Of a DNA stretch of 64,000 nt, positions 53,146 to 62,040 are shown one piece after another (the stretch's first letter is position 1; each line of letters opens with the position of its first letter). Source of the DNA: Rodentibacter heidelbergensis (GTDB taxonomy: Bacteria; Pseudomonadota; Gammaproteobacteria; Enterobacterales; Pasteurellaceae); the NCBI RefSeq assembly GCF_002000125.1, contig NZ_MLHH01000009.1:1-64000 (forward strand). Reading direction: 5' to 3'. The notes beneath the pieces are model-generated. The model was not told the DNA's origin. It did no database searches and saw only the letters and a list, made by a program, of their open reading frames with translations. The position numbers and the translations under genes are program-made.

Positions 53146-53219
53146 GTTGTTTTAGCGCATTCTTTATTAAGGCGTTTTTGTGTAAAATATGTCCGTTTTT
53201 TTATTGATAGGAGAAAGCA

Positions 53220-53759
53220 ATGTCTTACCAAGTTGTACTTGATTTTTGGTTTAGTGAGGAAACAAAGCTTTTTTGGTTTGCAAAAAGTGAAGAATTTGAC
53301 CGCCAAATTCGTGAACAATTTTATGCGTTGTGGCAGCAAGCCGCACAATCGGAATTAAGCCATTGGCGTGAAACCGTGCAGGGGCGATTGGCTGAAATTA
53401 TTGTGCTAGACCAGTTTTCACGCAATTTACATCGTGATAGCCCGTTGGCATTTGCCCAAGATAATATGGCTATTGCACTGGCTCAAGAAGCCATCAAACA
53501 GCCTGAATTTAGCAAGATGACCGTGCGTGAACGTCATTTTATGCTGATGCCGTTAATGCACAGTGAAAGCAAAGTGATTCACGAGCAAGCCGTGCCTTTA
53601 TTTAAACAATTTGGTCCCGAAGAAAGCGTGGATTTTGAATTAAAACATAAAGTGATTATTGACCGCTTCGGTCGTTATCCTCATCGAAATGCCGTGTTAG
53701 GACGGGAAAGTAGTGCAGAAGAAATTGAATTTTTAACCCAACCGGGATCGAGTTTTTAA
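53220..53759 (+). CDS. DUF924 family protein
   Basis: This is a 179 aa mainly helical, soluble protein of the DUF924 family. It opens with VVLDFWFSEETKLFWF, and IIVLDQFSRNLHRDSPLAFAQD lies near 60-81. FMLMPLMHSESK and DRFGRYPHRNAVLGRESS close the conserved part. The fold resembles a TPR-like solenoid, and the function is unknown. A TAGGAGAAAG site precedes the ATG. It is divergent from purL and shares its promoter region with the PurR box. Confidence 0.88.
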   Translation: MSYQVVLDFWFSEETKLFWFAKSEEFDRQIREQFYALWQQAAQSELSHWRETVQGRLAEIIVLDQFSRNLHRDSPLAFAQDNMAIALAQEAIKQPEFSKMTVRERHFMLMPLMHSESKVIHEQAVPLFKQFGPEESVDFELKHKVIIDRFGRYPHRNAVLGRESSAEEIEFLTQPGSSF

Positions 53760-53785
53760 ATCATAAAACGTTAAAGCAATCATAT

Positions 53786-53820
53786 TCTCCATTGAGCGGT
53801 CAGCGCAATGGAGATTTTTA
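53786..53820. terminator. Bidirectional terminator between DUF924 gene and oxidoreductase gene
   Basis: TCTCCATTG (53786-53794) pairs with CAATGGAGA (53806-53814) around an 11-base loop, followed by a T5 run on the plus strand. Confidence 0.75.
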
Positions 53821-53859
53821 TATCAAAAATAAAGTTGGGAAGTGGTTATGATTGGATCA

Positions 53860-54417
53860 TTAAAGGTTTTCTAAACGAGCAATTAACCGCTTAGCGTGAT
53901 CGTTAGCGATAGCCTGCACATTAGATAGCGCTTTTGCATCACTGACGCCTTCAATGTAAAGTATGCCGTGTGAATAAACCGGTTCTTGCCAGCACATTCC
54001 ACAGAGTTTTGCAGTGTCCATAAAGGCAGGATAGAAGGCATTGATTCTATGGGCGTGATTACCATCGTATTCATCGGCACCCCCGCCTGTGGTGAAGGAC
54101 AAAATGAATTTTTTTCCCCGTAATTTGTCGCCTTTACTGCCGTAAGCGAAGTCGTGCAACAATACATCATCAATCCATTTTTTAAGTAATGCAGGCACGT
54201 TATACCAATACATCGGGAATTGCCATACGATGATATCGGCTTCCACCAGAGCAGCTTGTTCTGCCGCAACATCAAAATGATAGTTTGGATAAAGACTATC
54301 CAATTTTCGAATATTGATTTTTTCACCAAAATGGGCTTGGAGTTCATCTAAAATCAGTTTATTGCCAACGGAAATGGATAAGTCAGGATGCCCGCTGATG
54401 AGGGTGATTTTTTTCAT
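53860..54417 (-). CDS. NAD(P)H-dependent flavodoxin-like oxidoreductase
   Basis: The 185 aa protein has the flavodoxin-like quinone oxidoreductase fold. SGHPDLSISVGNKLILDEL (about 8-26) and WQFPMYWYNVPALLKKWIDDVL (about 65-86) are the usual FMN-binding and dimer segments, followed by TTGGGADEYDG near 109. It belongs with KefF/MdaB/YwrO-type enzymes that reduce quinones or nitro-compounds. It lies downstream of the alpha/beta hydrolase gene on the same strand but is separated by a hairpin. The physiological substrate is unknown. Confidence 0.85.
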   Translation of the reverse strand: MKKITLISGHPDLSISVGNKLILDELQAHFGEKINIRKLDSLYPNYHFDVAAEQAALVEADIIVWQFPMYWYNVPALLKKWIDDVLLHDFAYGSKGDKLRGKKFILSFTTGGGADEYDGNHAHRINAFYPAFMDTAKLCGMCWQEPVYSHGILYIEGVSDAKALSNVQAIANDHAKRLIARLENL

Positions 54418-54446
54418 AATTTTTTCCTCTGCTTTTTAATTTAAAG

Positions 54447-54482
54447 AAATAGCCTATGTTGTGCTATCGACATAGGCTATAT
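54447..54482 (-). terminator. Hairpin terminator after the alpha/beta hydrolase gene
   Basis: ATAGCCTATG (54449-54458) and CATAGGCTAT (54471-54480) form a perfect 10-base stem. On the minus strand a T-rich run follows. An uptake signal lies nearby at about 54510-54518. Confidence 0.7.
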
Positions 54483-54516
54483 TTTTGACAAAAAGTCGAT
54501 TAAAAATGACCGCACT

Positions 54517-55479
54517 TTACTTCATATATTTGGCGAAGAAATCGAGGACAACTTTCGGTTCACGTCCAAACCAGTTGTAACCGTCTTTAAAGCGTCGGGT
54601 TGTTCCTTCGATCCAAAAGATTTCTTTTTCTTTCGATGCCAATAAATCAAAGGTTTTTTGTCCATCTTCCGGATTGCGTGTCCAAGCATCATCTTTTACT
54701 TGAACAATGAGTGTCGGCATATGCACAAAAGGAGCGGTCAGATGTGGTGTCATTTCTGCTGCGGTGAATCCCCCCATACGAAGCAGTTCCAAATCAATCA
54801 ATTCTTGATATTGTTGCACGCCCTGCAATTCGGAGAAAGCATCATAAATTGCCGCCATGGAAACCACCATTGGGCTTACCATACATTTTACGTTAGCAAA
54901 CAACTCAGGGCGTTCTTTAATCGCTCGATATTGTGAGTTACCGCCCATACATTGGCTGTATAAACCGACGGTCATTTTGCTCAGTTCAGGGTGGGCATCG
55001 ACCCATTTTTTCACGCCGACACAATCACGCCATTCCCAGTTACCAATGCCGCTGATACCGCCATTCGCTGCCCCACTGTTGCCATGATTGCGAATATCGT
55101 AAGTTAAGACATTATAGCCGGCATCGGTTAAGTGTTTGTATTGGATAACAAAATCGATTTCTACCGCATCAAACCCGGCCCATGGCATACCGAAATGCCC
55201 CGGGAAACCAGAACGGCACATGGGTAATGCGTGGTTGAAAATAATGAGTTTATCGGATTTTTCTTTAGCGGGAATATACCAGGCTTCTAAAGGTACACCG
55301 TCATCAGAGGGAATGACGAGTTCTTCATAGGCCATACCATATTCATCAGGGGTTTTAAAAATGAAGCTACGAAGTGGACGGACGATTGCTGCTAACCCTT
55401 TCACTTTTTCATAATCTTCTGCTGAAATGGTTTTTTCTTGTTCAAAGGCTTTTGCTAAACGTTCCGGTGACATTCTCAT
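54517..55479 (-). CDS. Alpha/beta hydrolase-fold protein with Cys at the nucleophile elbow
   Basis: The 320 aa protein starts at an ATG (55479) with an AGGAG site 8 bases upstream; an earlier ATG at 55497 would overlap that site. The alpha/beta hydrolase core is clear, with IIFNHALPMCRSG near the oxyanion strand and VLTYDIRNHGNSG. The nucleophile elbow reads LYSQCMGGNS, so the residue in the GxSxG position is Cys. VQVKDDAW could give the acid. No His follows near the expected C-terminal position. It is divergent from a LysR regulator, which probably controls it. The substrate is unknown. Confidence 0.8.
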   Translation of the reverse strand: MRMSPERLAKAFEQEKTISAEDYEKVKGLAAIVRPLRSFIFKTPDEYGMAYEELVIPSDDGVPLEAWYIPAKEKSDKLIIFNHALPMCRSGFPGHFGMPWAGFDAVEIDFVIQYKHLTDAGYNVLTYDIRNHGNSGAANGGISGIGNWEWRDCVGVKKWVDAHPELSKMTVGLYSQCMGGNSQYRAIKERPELFANVKCMVSPMVVSMAAIYDAFSELQGVQQYQELIDLELLRMGGFTAAEMTPHLTAPFVHMPTLIVQVKDDAWTRNPEDGQKTFDLLASKEKEIFWIEGTTRRFKDGYNWFGREPKVVLDFFAKYMK

Positions 55480-55529
55480 AGTCGTTCTCCTGTTCATTTT
55501 TCAAATCATTTTGTCATTTAGACAAGCGC

Positions 55530-55558
55530 ATTATATCGAAAATTATGTGCAATATAAT
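55530..55558. promoter_or_regulatory. Inverted repeat in the hydrolase-LysR intergenic region
   Basis: ATTATAT (55530-55536) and ATATAAT (55552-55558) form a 7-base inverted repeat with a 15-base spacer. It lies between the divergent hydrolase and LysR genes, where a LysR-type operator is expected. AT-rich half sites like this can arise by chance. Confidence 0.4.
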
Positions 55559-55639
55559 TCCTTATTATGGATTTTATTATTCCTCTTTGAGGTTTAATCA
55601 TATAGTATCGCCTCAAGCAACAAATGAGAGATAAGTGAA

Positions 55640-56548
55640 ATGATGAATAAACTGGAAATATTACGGATTTTTTGTAGTGTGGCTGAAACTTTGCATTTTC
55701 GTGAAACGGCAAACCGTCTTGCGTTATCTCCTCAAGTGGTATCAAGGGCAATTGGCACATTGGAAAAAACACTTGGCGAAGTGTTGTTTCAACGCAGTAC
55801 AAGACAAGTTAAATTGACGGATTTCGGTGAAGCGTTTTTACCACAAGCGCAACAGCTTATTGCTGATGCAGAACGGTTGTTTAGCTATCGAAAATCATTA
55901 AACACACAGGAAATTGCAGGGATAGTCCGAATTGCCGTGCCTGAAATCCCGTTAATGCAAGCGGTGCTGGAAAAAGTGTTGGCAAAAGCCGCCGCTTATC
56001 CTGATTTGCGGCTACATTGGCAAGCAAGATTGACGGTAGAAGATGTGGTGAATGAACAAATTGATGTGGGTTTTCGTTTTGGCATGCCTGATGACAATCG
56101 GCTTATTATTCGTAAAGTCGGTTTGGTCGAAGATTGTATTGTGGCATCGCCAACGCTTTTAGAACGCTGCGGGCATCCGGAAAACTGGCAAGACCTCAAA
56201 AATTATCCGCTGAGTGCCTTATTCAATCCCAACACCGGGCGGGCTTATGCGTGGTATTTGTCCCACAAAACGCAGTTTATCCCTCCTCGTCCGAAGTTTA
56301 CCGCTACCTGTATTGCCGATGAGCTTACGGCTGTCCGACAAGCCCAAACCATCGCCTTTTTGCCACGTTTTCTCTGTGCACCCTATCTAAAAAGTGGTGA
56401 ATTGGTGGAGCTTTTCCCCGAACTTGCCCGCAAACAATGGACAGCTTATGTTTATCGCCCATACAGAAATGTCACTCATCCTCGTGTAAAAATCGTATTT
56501 GATTGGTTGGTGGAAAGTATTGAAGCGCTTTTAAGAGAAAAGAAATAG
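55640..56548 (+). CDS. LysR family transcriptional regulator
   Basis: The 302 aa protein opens with a LysR winged-helix domain: KLEILRIFCSVAETLHFRETANRLALSPQVVSRAIGTLEKTLGEVLFQRS spans about 4-53. RQVKLTDFGEAFLPQAQQLI follows, then a two-lobed effector-binding domain from about 93. It starts at ATG 55640 after a GAGAGAT site. It is divergent from the alpha/beta hydrolase, the typical layout for a LysR regulator and its target. The effector cannot be inferred. Confidence 0.92.
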   Translation: MMNKLEILRIFCSVAETLHFRETANRLALSPQVVSRAIGTLEKTLGEVLFQRSTRQVKLTDFGEAFLPQAQQLIADAERLFSYRKSLNTQEIAGIVRIAVPEIPLMQAVLEKVLAKAAAYPDLRLHWQARLTVEDVVNEQIDVGFRFGMPDDNRLIIRKVGLVEDCIVASPTLLERCGHPENWQDLKNYPLSALFNPNTGRAYAWYLSHKTQFIPPRPKFTATCIADELTAVRQAQTIAFLPRFLCAPYLKSGELVELFPELARKQWTAYVYRPYRNVTHPRVKIVFDWLVESIEALLREKK

Positions 56549-56582
56549 CGATATTGTGTTTATCTTTGTGAAATAGGCATTG

Positions 56583-56626
56583 AAAGTGCGGTTACAAAAA
56601 ACGTTGTTCTTTTTGACCGCACTTTT
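56583..56626. terminator. Inverted uptake-signal terminator between LysR and FNT genes
   Basis: AAAGTGCGGT (56583-56592) and ACCGCACTTT (56616-56625) form the stem, extended by partial pairing in the loop. It lies between the convergent LysR and FNT genes and may serve both. Confidence 0.75.
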
Positions 56627-56628
56627 GT

Positions 56629-57423
56629 TTAGATTTGATAATCTTCTTTTAATAAATGGCGATAGGCATAGAGATAAGAAGCGCCCACGAAAGCGGCACC
56701 TCCGGTGACATTGCCAAGAAAAACCGGGATCATATTGAGAAAAAATGCTCCCCAAGTGATTTCTGCACCGGCAAAAATGCCGGCAGGAATAATAAACATA
56801 TTGGCGACAAAATGTTGTAAGCCGATAAGCACGAAAATCATTACGGGAAACCACATGGCAAGAATTCGACCTGAGGTTTGTTTCGCCCCAAAATAAAACC
56901 AAATTCCCATACAAACCATCCAGTTACAAGCTATGGCTGAAACGAAAGCTCGGAAAAAATCCATTTGTACTTTGGCTTCGGCAATGGCGATGGTTTTTGC
57001 ACTCGCCATGCCCTCAGCCAAGCCTACATAATGCCCTAAGAAAAATGCCATAAACAGTGCGCCGGCCAGGTTGCCAAGGCTGACGATGCCCCAGTTTTGG
57101 ACTAATTTTTTGAAACTGACACGTTTGCTCAGACGTCCTAATGCCATCATCATCATGTTTCCGGTGGCGAGTTCTCCTCCGCCAATCAGAATACAGATTA
57201 AACAAATAGGAAAGACAGCAGCCCCTAATAAAGTCGCAAGTCCGCTCCATTCAGAGGGAATACCGCTTACTACTTTTAAATAAGCCATATAGCCGAAACT
57301 GACATAGCCCCCTCCTAAAAAACTGAGAATAGCGAGCGTTTTAAGATGTCCTTGTGATTTGGCATAACTTTTGTCAATGACATCTTGTAATATTTCATGA
57401 GGGTAAAGATCACGACTATTCAT
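56629..57423 (-). CDS. Formate/nitrite transporter family channel
   Basis: This 264 aa membrane protein has six helices of the aquaporin-like FNT fold. Family marks are LIGGGELATGNM near 81-92, GLQHFVANMFIIPAG near 196-210 (central His), and FLGNVTGGAAFVG near 235-247. FocA, NirC and related proteins pass formate, nitrite or hydrosulfide; which is carried here cannot be told. It is shorter than FocA and nearer NirC in length. An AAAGGAAA site precedes the ATG on the minus strand. Confidence 0.9.
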   Translation of the reverse strand: MNSRDLYPHEILQDVIDKSYAKSQGHLKTLAILSFLGGGYVSFGYMAYLKVVSGIPSEWSGLATLLGAAVFPICLICILIGGGELATGNMMMMALGRLSKRVSFKKLVQNWGIVSLGNLAGALFMAFFLGHYVGLAEGMASAKTIAIAEAKVQMDFFRAFVSAIACNWMVCMGIWFYFGAKQTSGRILAMWFPVMIFVLIGLQHFVANMFIIPAGIFAGAEITWGAFFLNMIPVFLGNVTGGAAFVGASYLYAYRHLLKEDYQI

Positions 57424-57493
57424 TGGATTTCCTTTTTATTAATAACGGATTGATTATTCAATATGCCCACATATTTCGCATTCGCAATGCCTA

Positions 57494-57524
57494 AAAAAAT
57501 GGCAAAGAGAAGACTTTGCCATTG
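57494..57524 (-). terminator. Terminator after the AhpD-like gene
   Basis: AATGGCAAAG (57498-57507) pairs with CTTTGCCATT (57514-57523) around a 6-base loop. On the minus strand the stem is followed by a T7 run, which fits the end of the gene at 57533. Confidence 0.8.
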
Positions 57525-57532
57525 GGGGGGAA

Positions 57533-58078
57533 TCAGGCGAAAGGCTGTAATTCAGGATTTATCGGGGTTTCTGCAATATTATTGACGTAGTTACATAATG
57601 TGGCGAGGCTGATGCCAAGGAGCACATCAATGGCATTTTCTTGTGTGTAACCTGCATCAAAAAAGGCTTGGAGTTGTGCTTGGGTTAGTTTCGCTTTTTG
57701 TAAGATAACGGCAAGGGTAAAGCGGGCAAGGGTATCTAGTTTTTCATCACTTTCAATGCGTGCGGTGGCACGAATTTGATTGACAAGATCTTCTTCTAAC
57801 TTTAATACTTTCAAGGCAATTTTCGTATGACCTGCCACGCAGAACCCACAACCGTTCACCACCGCCGCAGTGATTTGCACCACCTCACGTTCTGTGGCAT
57901 TAAGGCTGTTTCTGCCATTAATCCCGCCCACGGTACGGTAGGTTTCTAAGGCTGTTGGGGCGTTGGCTAACACTCCGATTAAATTGGGAATAAATCCATT
58001 GGCGTTATTCACTGCGGTTAAGGCTTCTTTGGCAGCAGTCGGTGCGGTTTCAATGGTGTGAATGGTAAATTGAGACAT
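57533..58078 (-). CDS. Carboxymuconolactone decarboxylase / AhpD-like peroxidase-family protein
   Basis: The 181 aa helical protein has the AhpD-type redox motif CGFCVAGH (about 76-83), i.e. CxxCxxxH, in the VVNGCGFCVAGHTKIALK segment. Members work as alkylhydroperoxidase-like thiol enzymes, while true carboxymuconolactone decarboxylases lack the CxxC pair. An AGGAGTTTT leader precedes the ATG. It is a single gene on the minus strand with a terminator. The precise substrate is unknown. Confidence 0.88.
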   Translation of the reverse strand: MSQFTIHTIETAPTAAKEALTAVNNANGFIPNLIGVLANAPTALETYRTVGGINGRNSLNATEREVVQITAAVVNGCGFCVAGHTKIALKVLKLEEDLVNQIRATARIESDEKLDTLARFTLAVILQKAKLTQAQLQAFFDAGYTQENAIDVLLGISLATLCNYVNNIAETPINPELQPFA

Positions 58079-58212
58079 AAAAAACTCCTATCGAAAAATA
58101 ACTTGCCTATTTATCGTACGAAAGGTGTTTAAATTTTGGAAAGAAATAAAGGCTATTTGATAGATAAAAAAGTTATAAGTGTGAAAATCAGCCTAATTGT
58201 TCCACAGAGGCT

Positions 58213-58923
58213 TTATTTTAGGAAAACCATTTCCCCCTTTTCTGTTGCCATTAAAATGGAGGCATAATCGGTTCGCCAATCGCCTAATACAATACGTTTT
58301 TTGCCTTCCTCATGATGAATGGCTTCACGGTGGGTGTGTCCATGAATTAAGCAAGGGGCATTAAACCGTTGCATTTGGGCTAAGGTGAAAGGGCGGTTTA
58401 CATCCATAATGTCATCGGGTTTTTGGGCTTTGTCTTTCCGGCTTTTCGCTCGAATTTTCTCTGCGATTTTTAACCGCACTTTTAGGGGTAAATGAAGAAA
58501 GAGCCATTGTCGCCATTTTTGATGGACTTTTTGTCGAAATTGTTGGTATTTCACATCATCAATACACAGGGTGTCGCCGTGGCAAAGCAGGGTAGGCACA
58601 CCGTAAAGATTAATTATGTGATAATCAGGCAACAAGGTCATGCCGGTTTCTTTTGCAAAGCGTTTTCCAATCAGGAAATCACGGTTGCCGTGGGTGAAAT
58701 AACAAGCAATGCCTTGTGCCGTGATCTGTTTAATCGAATTTTTCACTTGAATGATGAGGGGGGATTGTTCATCATCACCAATCCAAAAATCAAATAAGTC
58801 CCCCAAAATGTAAACTGCCTCTGCCGTTGGGGCGAGATTTTGCATAAAGTCGAGGAAAAGTGCGGTCAATTCCGGCTGTGTTTCTCTGAGGTGAAGATCT
58901 GAAATGAAATAGGTCTTTTTCAT
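58213..58923 (-). CDS. lpxH: UDP-2,3-diacylglucosamine diphosphatase
   Basis: LpxH hydrolyses UDP-2,3-diacylglucosamine to lipid X and UMP in lipid A synthesis. The 236 aa calcineurin-like phosphoesterase has the metal-binding blocks ISDLHL (Asp9, His11), [14 protein letters not shown] near 39-52, FTHGNRDF near 76-83, CHGD near 114 and HGHTHRE near 194-200. It is divergent from plsC. An uptake signal lies near 58859-58867. Confidence 0.96.
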   Translation of the reverse strand: MKKTYFISDLHLRETQPELTALFLDFMQNLAPTAEAVYILGDLFDFWIGDDEQSPLIIQVKNSIKQITAQGIACYFTHGNRDFLIGKRFAKETGMTLLPDYHIINLYGVPTLLCHGDTLCIDDVKYQQFRQKVHQKWRQWLFLHLPLKVRLKIAEKIRAKSRKDKAQKPDDIMDVNRPFTLAQMQRFNAPCLIHGHTHREAIHHEEGKKRIVLGDWRTDYASILMATEKGEMVFLK

Positions 58924-59009
58924 AAAATTTCCGTAAATTTTTGCCTAGATTAGCACAAAATCCCTTCTAATTTGCTATACTTTTGCGAAATTTTCTCATA
59001 GGTATTGAT

Positions 59010-59756
59010 ATGTTAAAACTGGCTCGAATTCTCGTTGTGGTGGTGTGTTGTATTTTAATTTGTGTCCTTGGCACGATCTATTCTTTTATCCGCTTTAAAA
59101 ATCCAAGTAATGTGAGTGTGGTTGCACGATGGTTCGGGCGTTTGTCGCCATTGTTTGGTTTACAGGTGGAACACCGTTTCCCGAAAAACACGGCAAATAT
59201 TGGGCGTGCAATTTATATTGGAAACCACCAAAACAATTACGATATGGTGACCATTTCTTATATGGTGTTGCCTCGAACAGTGAGTGTGGGGAAAAAAAGC
59301 CTAATTTGGATCCCTTTTTTTGGCATTTTATATTGGGTGACGGGAAACGTTTTTTTGGATCGGGAAAATCGTTCTAAAGCCCATAGCACAATGTCACAGT
59401 TGGCGGAGCGCATTAATAAAGATGATCTTTCCATTTGGATGTTCCCGGAGGGAACTCGTAGCCGTGGGCGAGGGTTACTCCCTTTTAAAACAGGGGCTTT
59501 TTATGCGGCGATCGCTGCTGGTGTGCCGGTTGTTCCGGTGGTGTGTTCTACCACCCATAATAAAATTGATCTCAATCGTTGGGATAATGGTAAGGTCATT
59601 TGTGAAATGATGGAACCGATTGATACAAGCGGTTATAGCAAAGAAAATGTCCGTGATTTAGCGGTATATTGCCATGATTTAATGGAAAAACGCATTGCCG
59701 AATTAGATGAAGAAATTAGGCAAGCCCAGCAGGATAAGGAAAGCCAACATGCTTAA
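59010..59756 (+). CDS. plsC: 1-acyl-sn-glycerol-3-phosphate acyltransferase
   Basis: PlsC acylates lysophosphatidic acid to phosphatidic acid in the inner membrane. The 248 aa protein has an N-terminal helix (about 5-28), the catalytic NHQNNYD (HX4D), the [13 protein letters not shown] segment and [20 protein letters not shown], all as in E. coli PlsC. The ATG at 59010 fits the E. coli N terminus; an ATG 27 bases upstream is unlikely. It overlaps ftsP. This is the housekeeping copy, distinct from the APE-cluster enzyme at 6383. Confidence 0.95.
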   Translation: MLKLARILVVVVCCILICVLGTIYSFIRFKNPSNVSVVARWFGRLSPLFGLQVEHRFPKNTANIGRAIYIGNHQNNYDMVTISYMVLPRTVSVGKKSLIWIPFFGILYWVTGNVFLDRENRSKAHSTMSQLAERINKDDLSIWMFPEGTRSRGRGLLPFKTGAFYAAIAAGVPVVPVVCSTTHNKIDLNRWDNGKVICEMMEPIDTSGYSKENVRDLAVYCHDLMEKRIAELDEEIRQAQQDKESQHA

Positions 59757-61158
59757 ACTTTCCCGCCGCCAGTTACTAAAAACAAGTGCCATTTCCACCG
59801 CACTTTTTTCTGTGCCAACCCCTTTAATGGCCGCCACACGATCAAAATTAGTGGTGCCACCCTTGGTTGAAGTGCGTCGTGGTCGCCCGATTATACTGAC
59901 GATGGAAGAAATGGGCTATCGGTTAGATGGTGAGCACCAAGTTAGTGTGTGGGGTTTTAATGGCAATTATTTAGGGCCGACCATAAAAATTAAGTCGGGC
60001 AGTTTTGCAAAACTGAATTATCACAATAATTTACCTCAACACGTTTCTCTTTCTATTCAAGGGTTGCAGGCTTCCGGCGAGCTGTTCGGCGGTGCGGCTC
60101 GGGTATTAAAAAAAGGGGAGTCTTGGGCGCCGATTGTGCCGATTAATCAACCGGCTGCCACTTGTTGGTATCGTTCTGCGACATTGGCTAATTCTGCCTA
60201 TCAAACCTACCGTGGTTTGGTGGGAATGTGGTTGATTGAAGATGAGCACAGCGTTAAATCAGCTCTTCCCCGTAAATATGGAGTGGATGATATTCCGTTG
60301 ATTTTACAAGATATGGAATTTAATCGTGAAGGGTTGCAGCTATTCAAACAAAATCAACCGCACTTTGTGGGCAACCGCTTATTGGTTAATGGCTTGGAAG
60401 CCCCTTATTTAGATGTGCCTCGAGGGTGGGTGAGATTGCGTTTGCTCAATGCCTCTTTGGCGCGAGCCTATGAATTACGTTTGGATAATGATCAAGATAT
60501 CACGGTGATTGCAAAAGACTTAGGCTTTCTTCCACAGGGGAAAGAGGTGAAATCCTTTATTTTAGCCCCCGGAGAGCGGACGGAAATCCTCGTCAATTTA
60601 AGTGAGGGGGGCAATGTTTCGCTGATTTCCGGGCATAAACGGGGTATTTTTGACAAAGTGAAACAGATTTTTTCTGCAGATGGCGAGTTAGTGGAAAATA
60701 CCGTGTTGGAATTACGCCCTCAGGGAGATTTTTCCGCGTTTGCACAAAAAATGGCGGTTAGTTTTGAAACGGATGCTGTTTCCATGCGAAAAGCGGTGGT
60801 GGCAGGCGAACGGGAGTTTGTATTGGATGTTTCCAATGGGTTAATCAATCAAAAACGTTTCGATCCGCGTCGTGTGGATGTGGTGGCGAAACAAGGTTCG
60901 GTTGAACGGTGGATTATCAACGCCTCTTTACCTGTTGGGTTTACCATTCAGGGTGCAAAATTTATCATTGAAAGTGATGAAAAAGGTGTGCCGGAAGAAA
61001 GTGAATTAGCTTGGAAAGACACGGTCTGGGTGAGAGGAAAAACGCAAATTTTGGTGCGTTTTGACCAACCTTCTTCTAATACTTACCCGTTTATCTTTGG
61101 TGCATCGAACCTGATGCTGGCCGATATGGGCTGTATTGGCACGATGATTGTGCAATAA
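59749..61158 (+). CDS. ftsP: Cell division protein FtsP (SufI)
   Basis: FtsP is a periplasmic multicopper-oxidase-like protein without copper that stabilises the divisome under stress. The 469 aa protein starts with a Tat signal, [14 protein letters not shown], and then three cupredoxin-like domains. [17 protein letters not shown] lies near 70-86, and [12 protein letters not shown] is in the first domain. The histidine-rich copper sites of true oxidases are missing, as expected. Its start overlaps the plsC stop, a pairing known in E. coli (plsC-ftsP). An uptake signal lies in the signal peptide region. Confidence 0.93.
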   Translation: MLKLSRRQLLKTSAISTALFSVPTPLMAATRSKLVVPPLVEVRRGRPIILTMEEMGYRLDGEHQVSVWGFNGNYLGPTIKIKSGSFAKLNYHNNLPQHVSLSIQGLQASGELFGGAARVLKKGESWAPIVPINQPAATCWYRSATLANSAYQTYRGLVGMWLIEDEHSVKSALPRKYGVDDIPLILQDMEFNREGLQLFKQNQPHFVGNRLLVNGLEAPYLDVPRGWVRLRLLNASLARAYELRLDNDQDITVIAKDLGFLPQGKEVKSFILAPGERTEILVNLSEGGNVSLISGHKRGIFDKVKQIFSADGELVENTVLELRPQGDFSAFAQKMAVSFETDAVSMRKAVVAGEREFVLDVSNGLINQKRFDPRRVDVVAKQGSVERWIINASLPVGFTIQGAKFIIESDEKGVPEESELAWKDTVWVRGKTQILVRFDQPSSNTYPFIFGASNLMLADMGCIGTMIVQ

Positions 61159-61202
61159 ACGGGTGTTATTTATTTCGTTTGATGAATAAAAAGGAAAGGA
61201 AA

Positions 61203-61682
61203 ATGAAAAAAACATTAGGTTTAATGGTGAGTGCAACAGCACTATTGGGTGTCATAAACCTTGCGCAAGCAACTGGTGAGGAAAATAAAAAAGAGGAAAA
61301 AACGGATTTACCGGAAATTTATCTTTCCGTGTTTAATACTTCCACAGAAGTTTTTACAGATCTTAAAACCACGACACTATCTCGCAGCAATCCTAACCTT
61401 CAACTTTGTTGGGTCGCACAGGGGCAATTTGGTCAAACAGTGAGCGTAGTGGAAACATTGAAAGCACCGAAAAAACAAAACGTAGTGGCAAATGGTTCAG
61501 AAGTCTCCACGTCAAAAAATGGGAGAGAGAATGTTATCCGCAGTACCTTAAATGCATCTGAGCAAGGCCACTTAGTGAGATGCTGGCGTTTTGATGAGTC
61601 CGATCCTTTAGGAAAATATAAGTTAAAGGTTCAAATTTTGGAGAAGAGTTATCCTGACTTTTCTTTCACTGTGGCAAAATAA
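61203..61682 (+). CDS. Small secreted protein (unknown function)
   Basis: The 159 aa protein has a signal peptide, MKKTLGLMVSATALLGVINLAQA, likely cleaved after residue 23. The mature part begins with a highly charged EENKKEEKTD segment. It then has a beta-rich domain with two Cys (LQLCWVAQ and VRCWRF) that could form a disulfide. No family is recognised. It follows ftsP by 44 bases and ends at a strong hairpin. The Cys pair and the Trp next to each suggest a compact Ig-like fold, but that is only a pattern impression. Confidence 0.75.
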   Translation: MKKTLGLMVSATALLGVINLAQATGEENKKEEKTDLPEIYLSVFNTSTEVFTDLKTTTLSRSNPNLQLCWVAQGQFGQTVSVVETLKAPKKQNVVANGSEVSTSKNGRENVIRSTLNASEQGHLVRCWRFDESDPLGKYKLKVQILEKSYPDFSFTVAK

Positions 61683-61692
61683 GTATAAGCCA

Positions 61693-61729
61693 AAATGGAT
61701 AATCATAGCGTGGATTATCCATTTTTTTC
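61693..61729 (+). terminator. Terminator after the small secreted protein gene
   Basis: ATGGATAATC (61695-61704) pairs with GATTATCCAT (61713-61722), followed by T7. It also lies at the 3' end of the convergent slyX gene. Confidence 0.85.
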
Positions 61730-61949
61730 AATAATGGGGCGGTGGCGTTTCTTCCGCTTGACTGGCAATATTTGAGGGTTGGAAATCTTTTAATTTATTC
61801 GCCATATAACGCAATTGTAGCTGCATTCTATCCATATCAAATTGCTGTTGCACCAATGCCTGATTAAGTTCTTCTAGTAATTGTTCTTGAAATGCCACTT
61901 TTGTTTCAAGCTCGGTAATACGATTTTCTAACATTTGTTGAATTTGCAT
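61728..61949 (-). CDS. slyX: SlyX protein
   Basis: SlyX is a short coiled-coil protein of unknown function. The 73 aa product has the expected heptad pattern in the first 50 residues ([24 protein letters not shown]-like, residues 6-29) and then the SlyX motif ending with PPPHY. It is divergent from fkpA, as in E. coli and other Pasteurellaceae. The length (about 72) is normal. Confidence 0.93.
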   Translation of the reverse strand: MQIQQMLENRITELETKVAFQEQLLEELNQALVQQQFDMDRMQLQLRYMANKLKDFQPSNIASQAEETPPPHY

Positions 61950-62040
61950 AATTTTTCTCTAAATTTTAAAAAAAAGTTGAGAATAGCTTAAATCCGATTT
62001 AATCTATCCGGCACTTTTCTATTATAAGGGATTAATAATC

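Noticed and set aside
57446-57460. TTGATTATTCAA, reminiscent of an FNR site upstream of the FNT channel gene.
   Set aside because: The half sites are two bases too close to fit the 14-base TTGAT-N4-ATCAA consensus, so it was not called.
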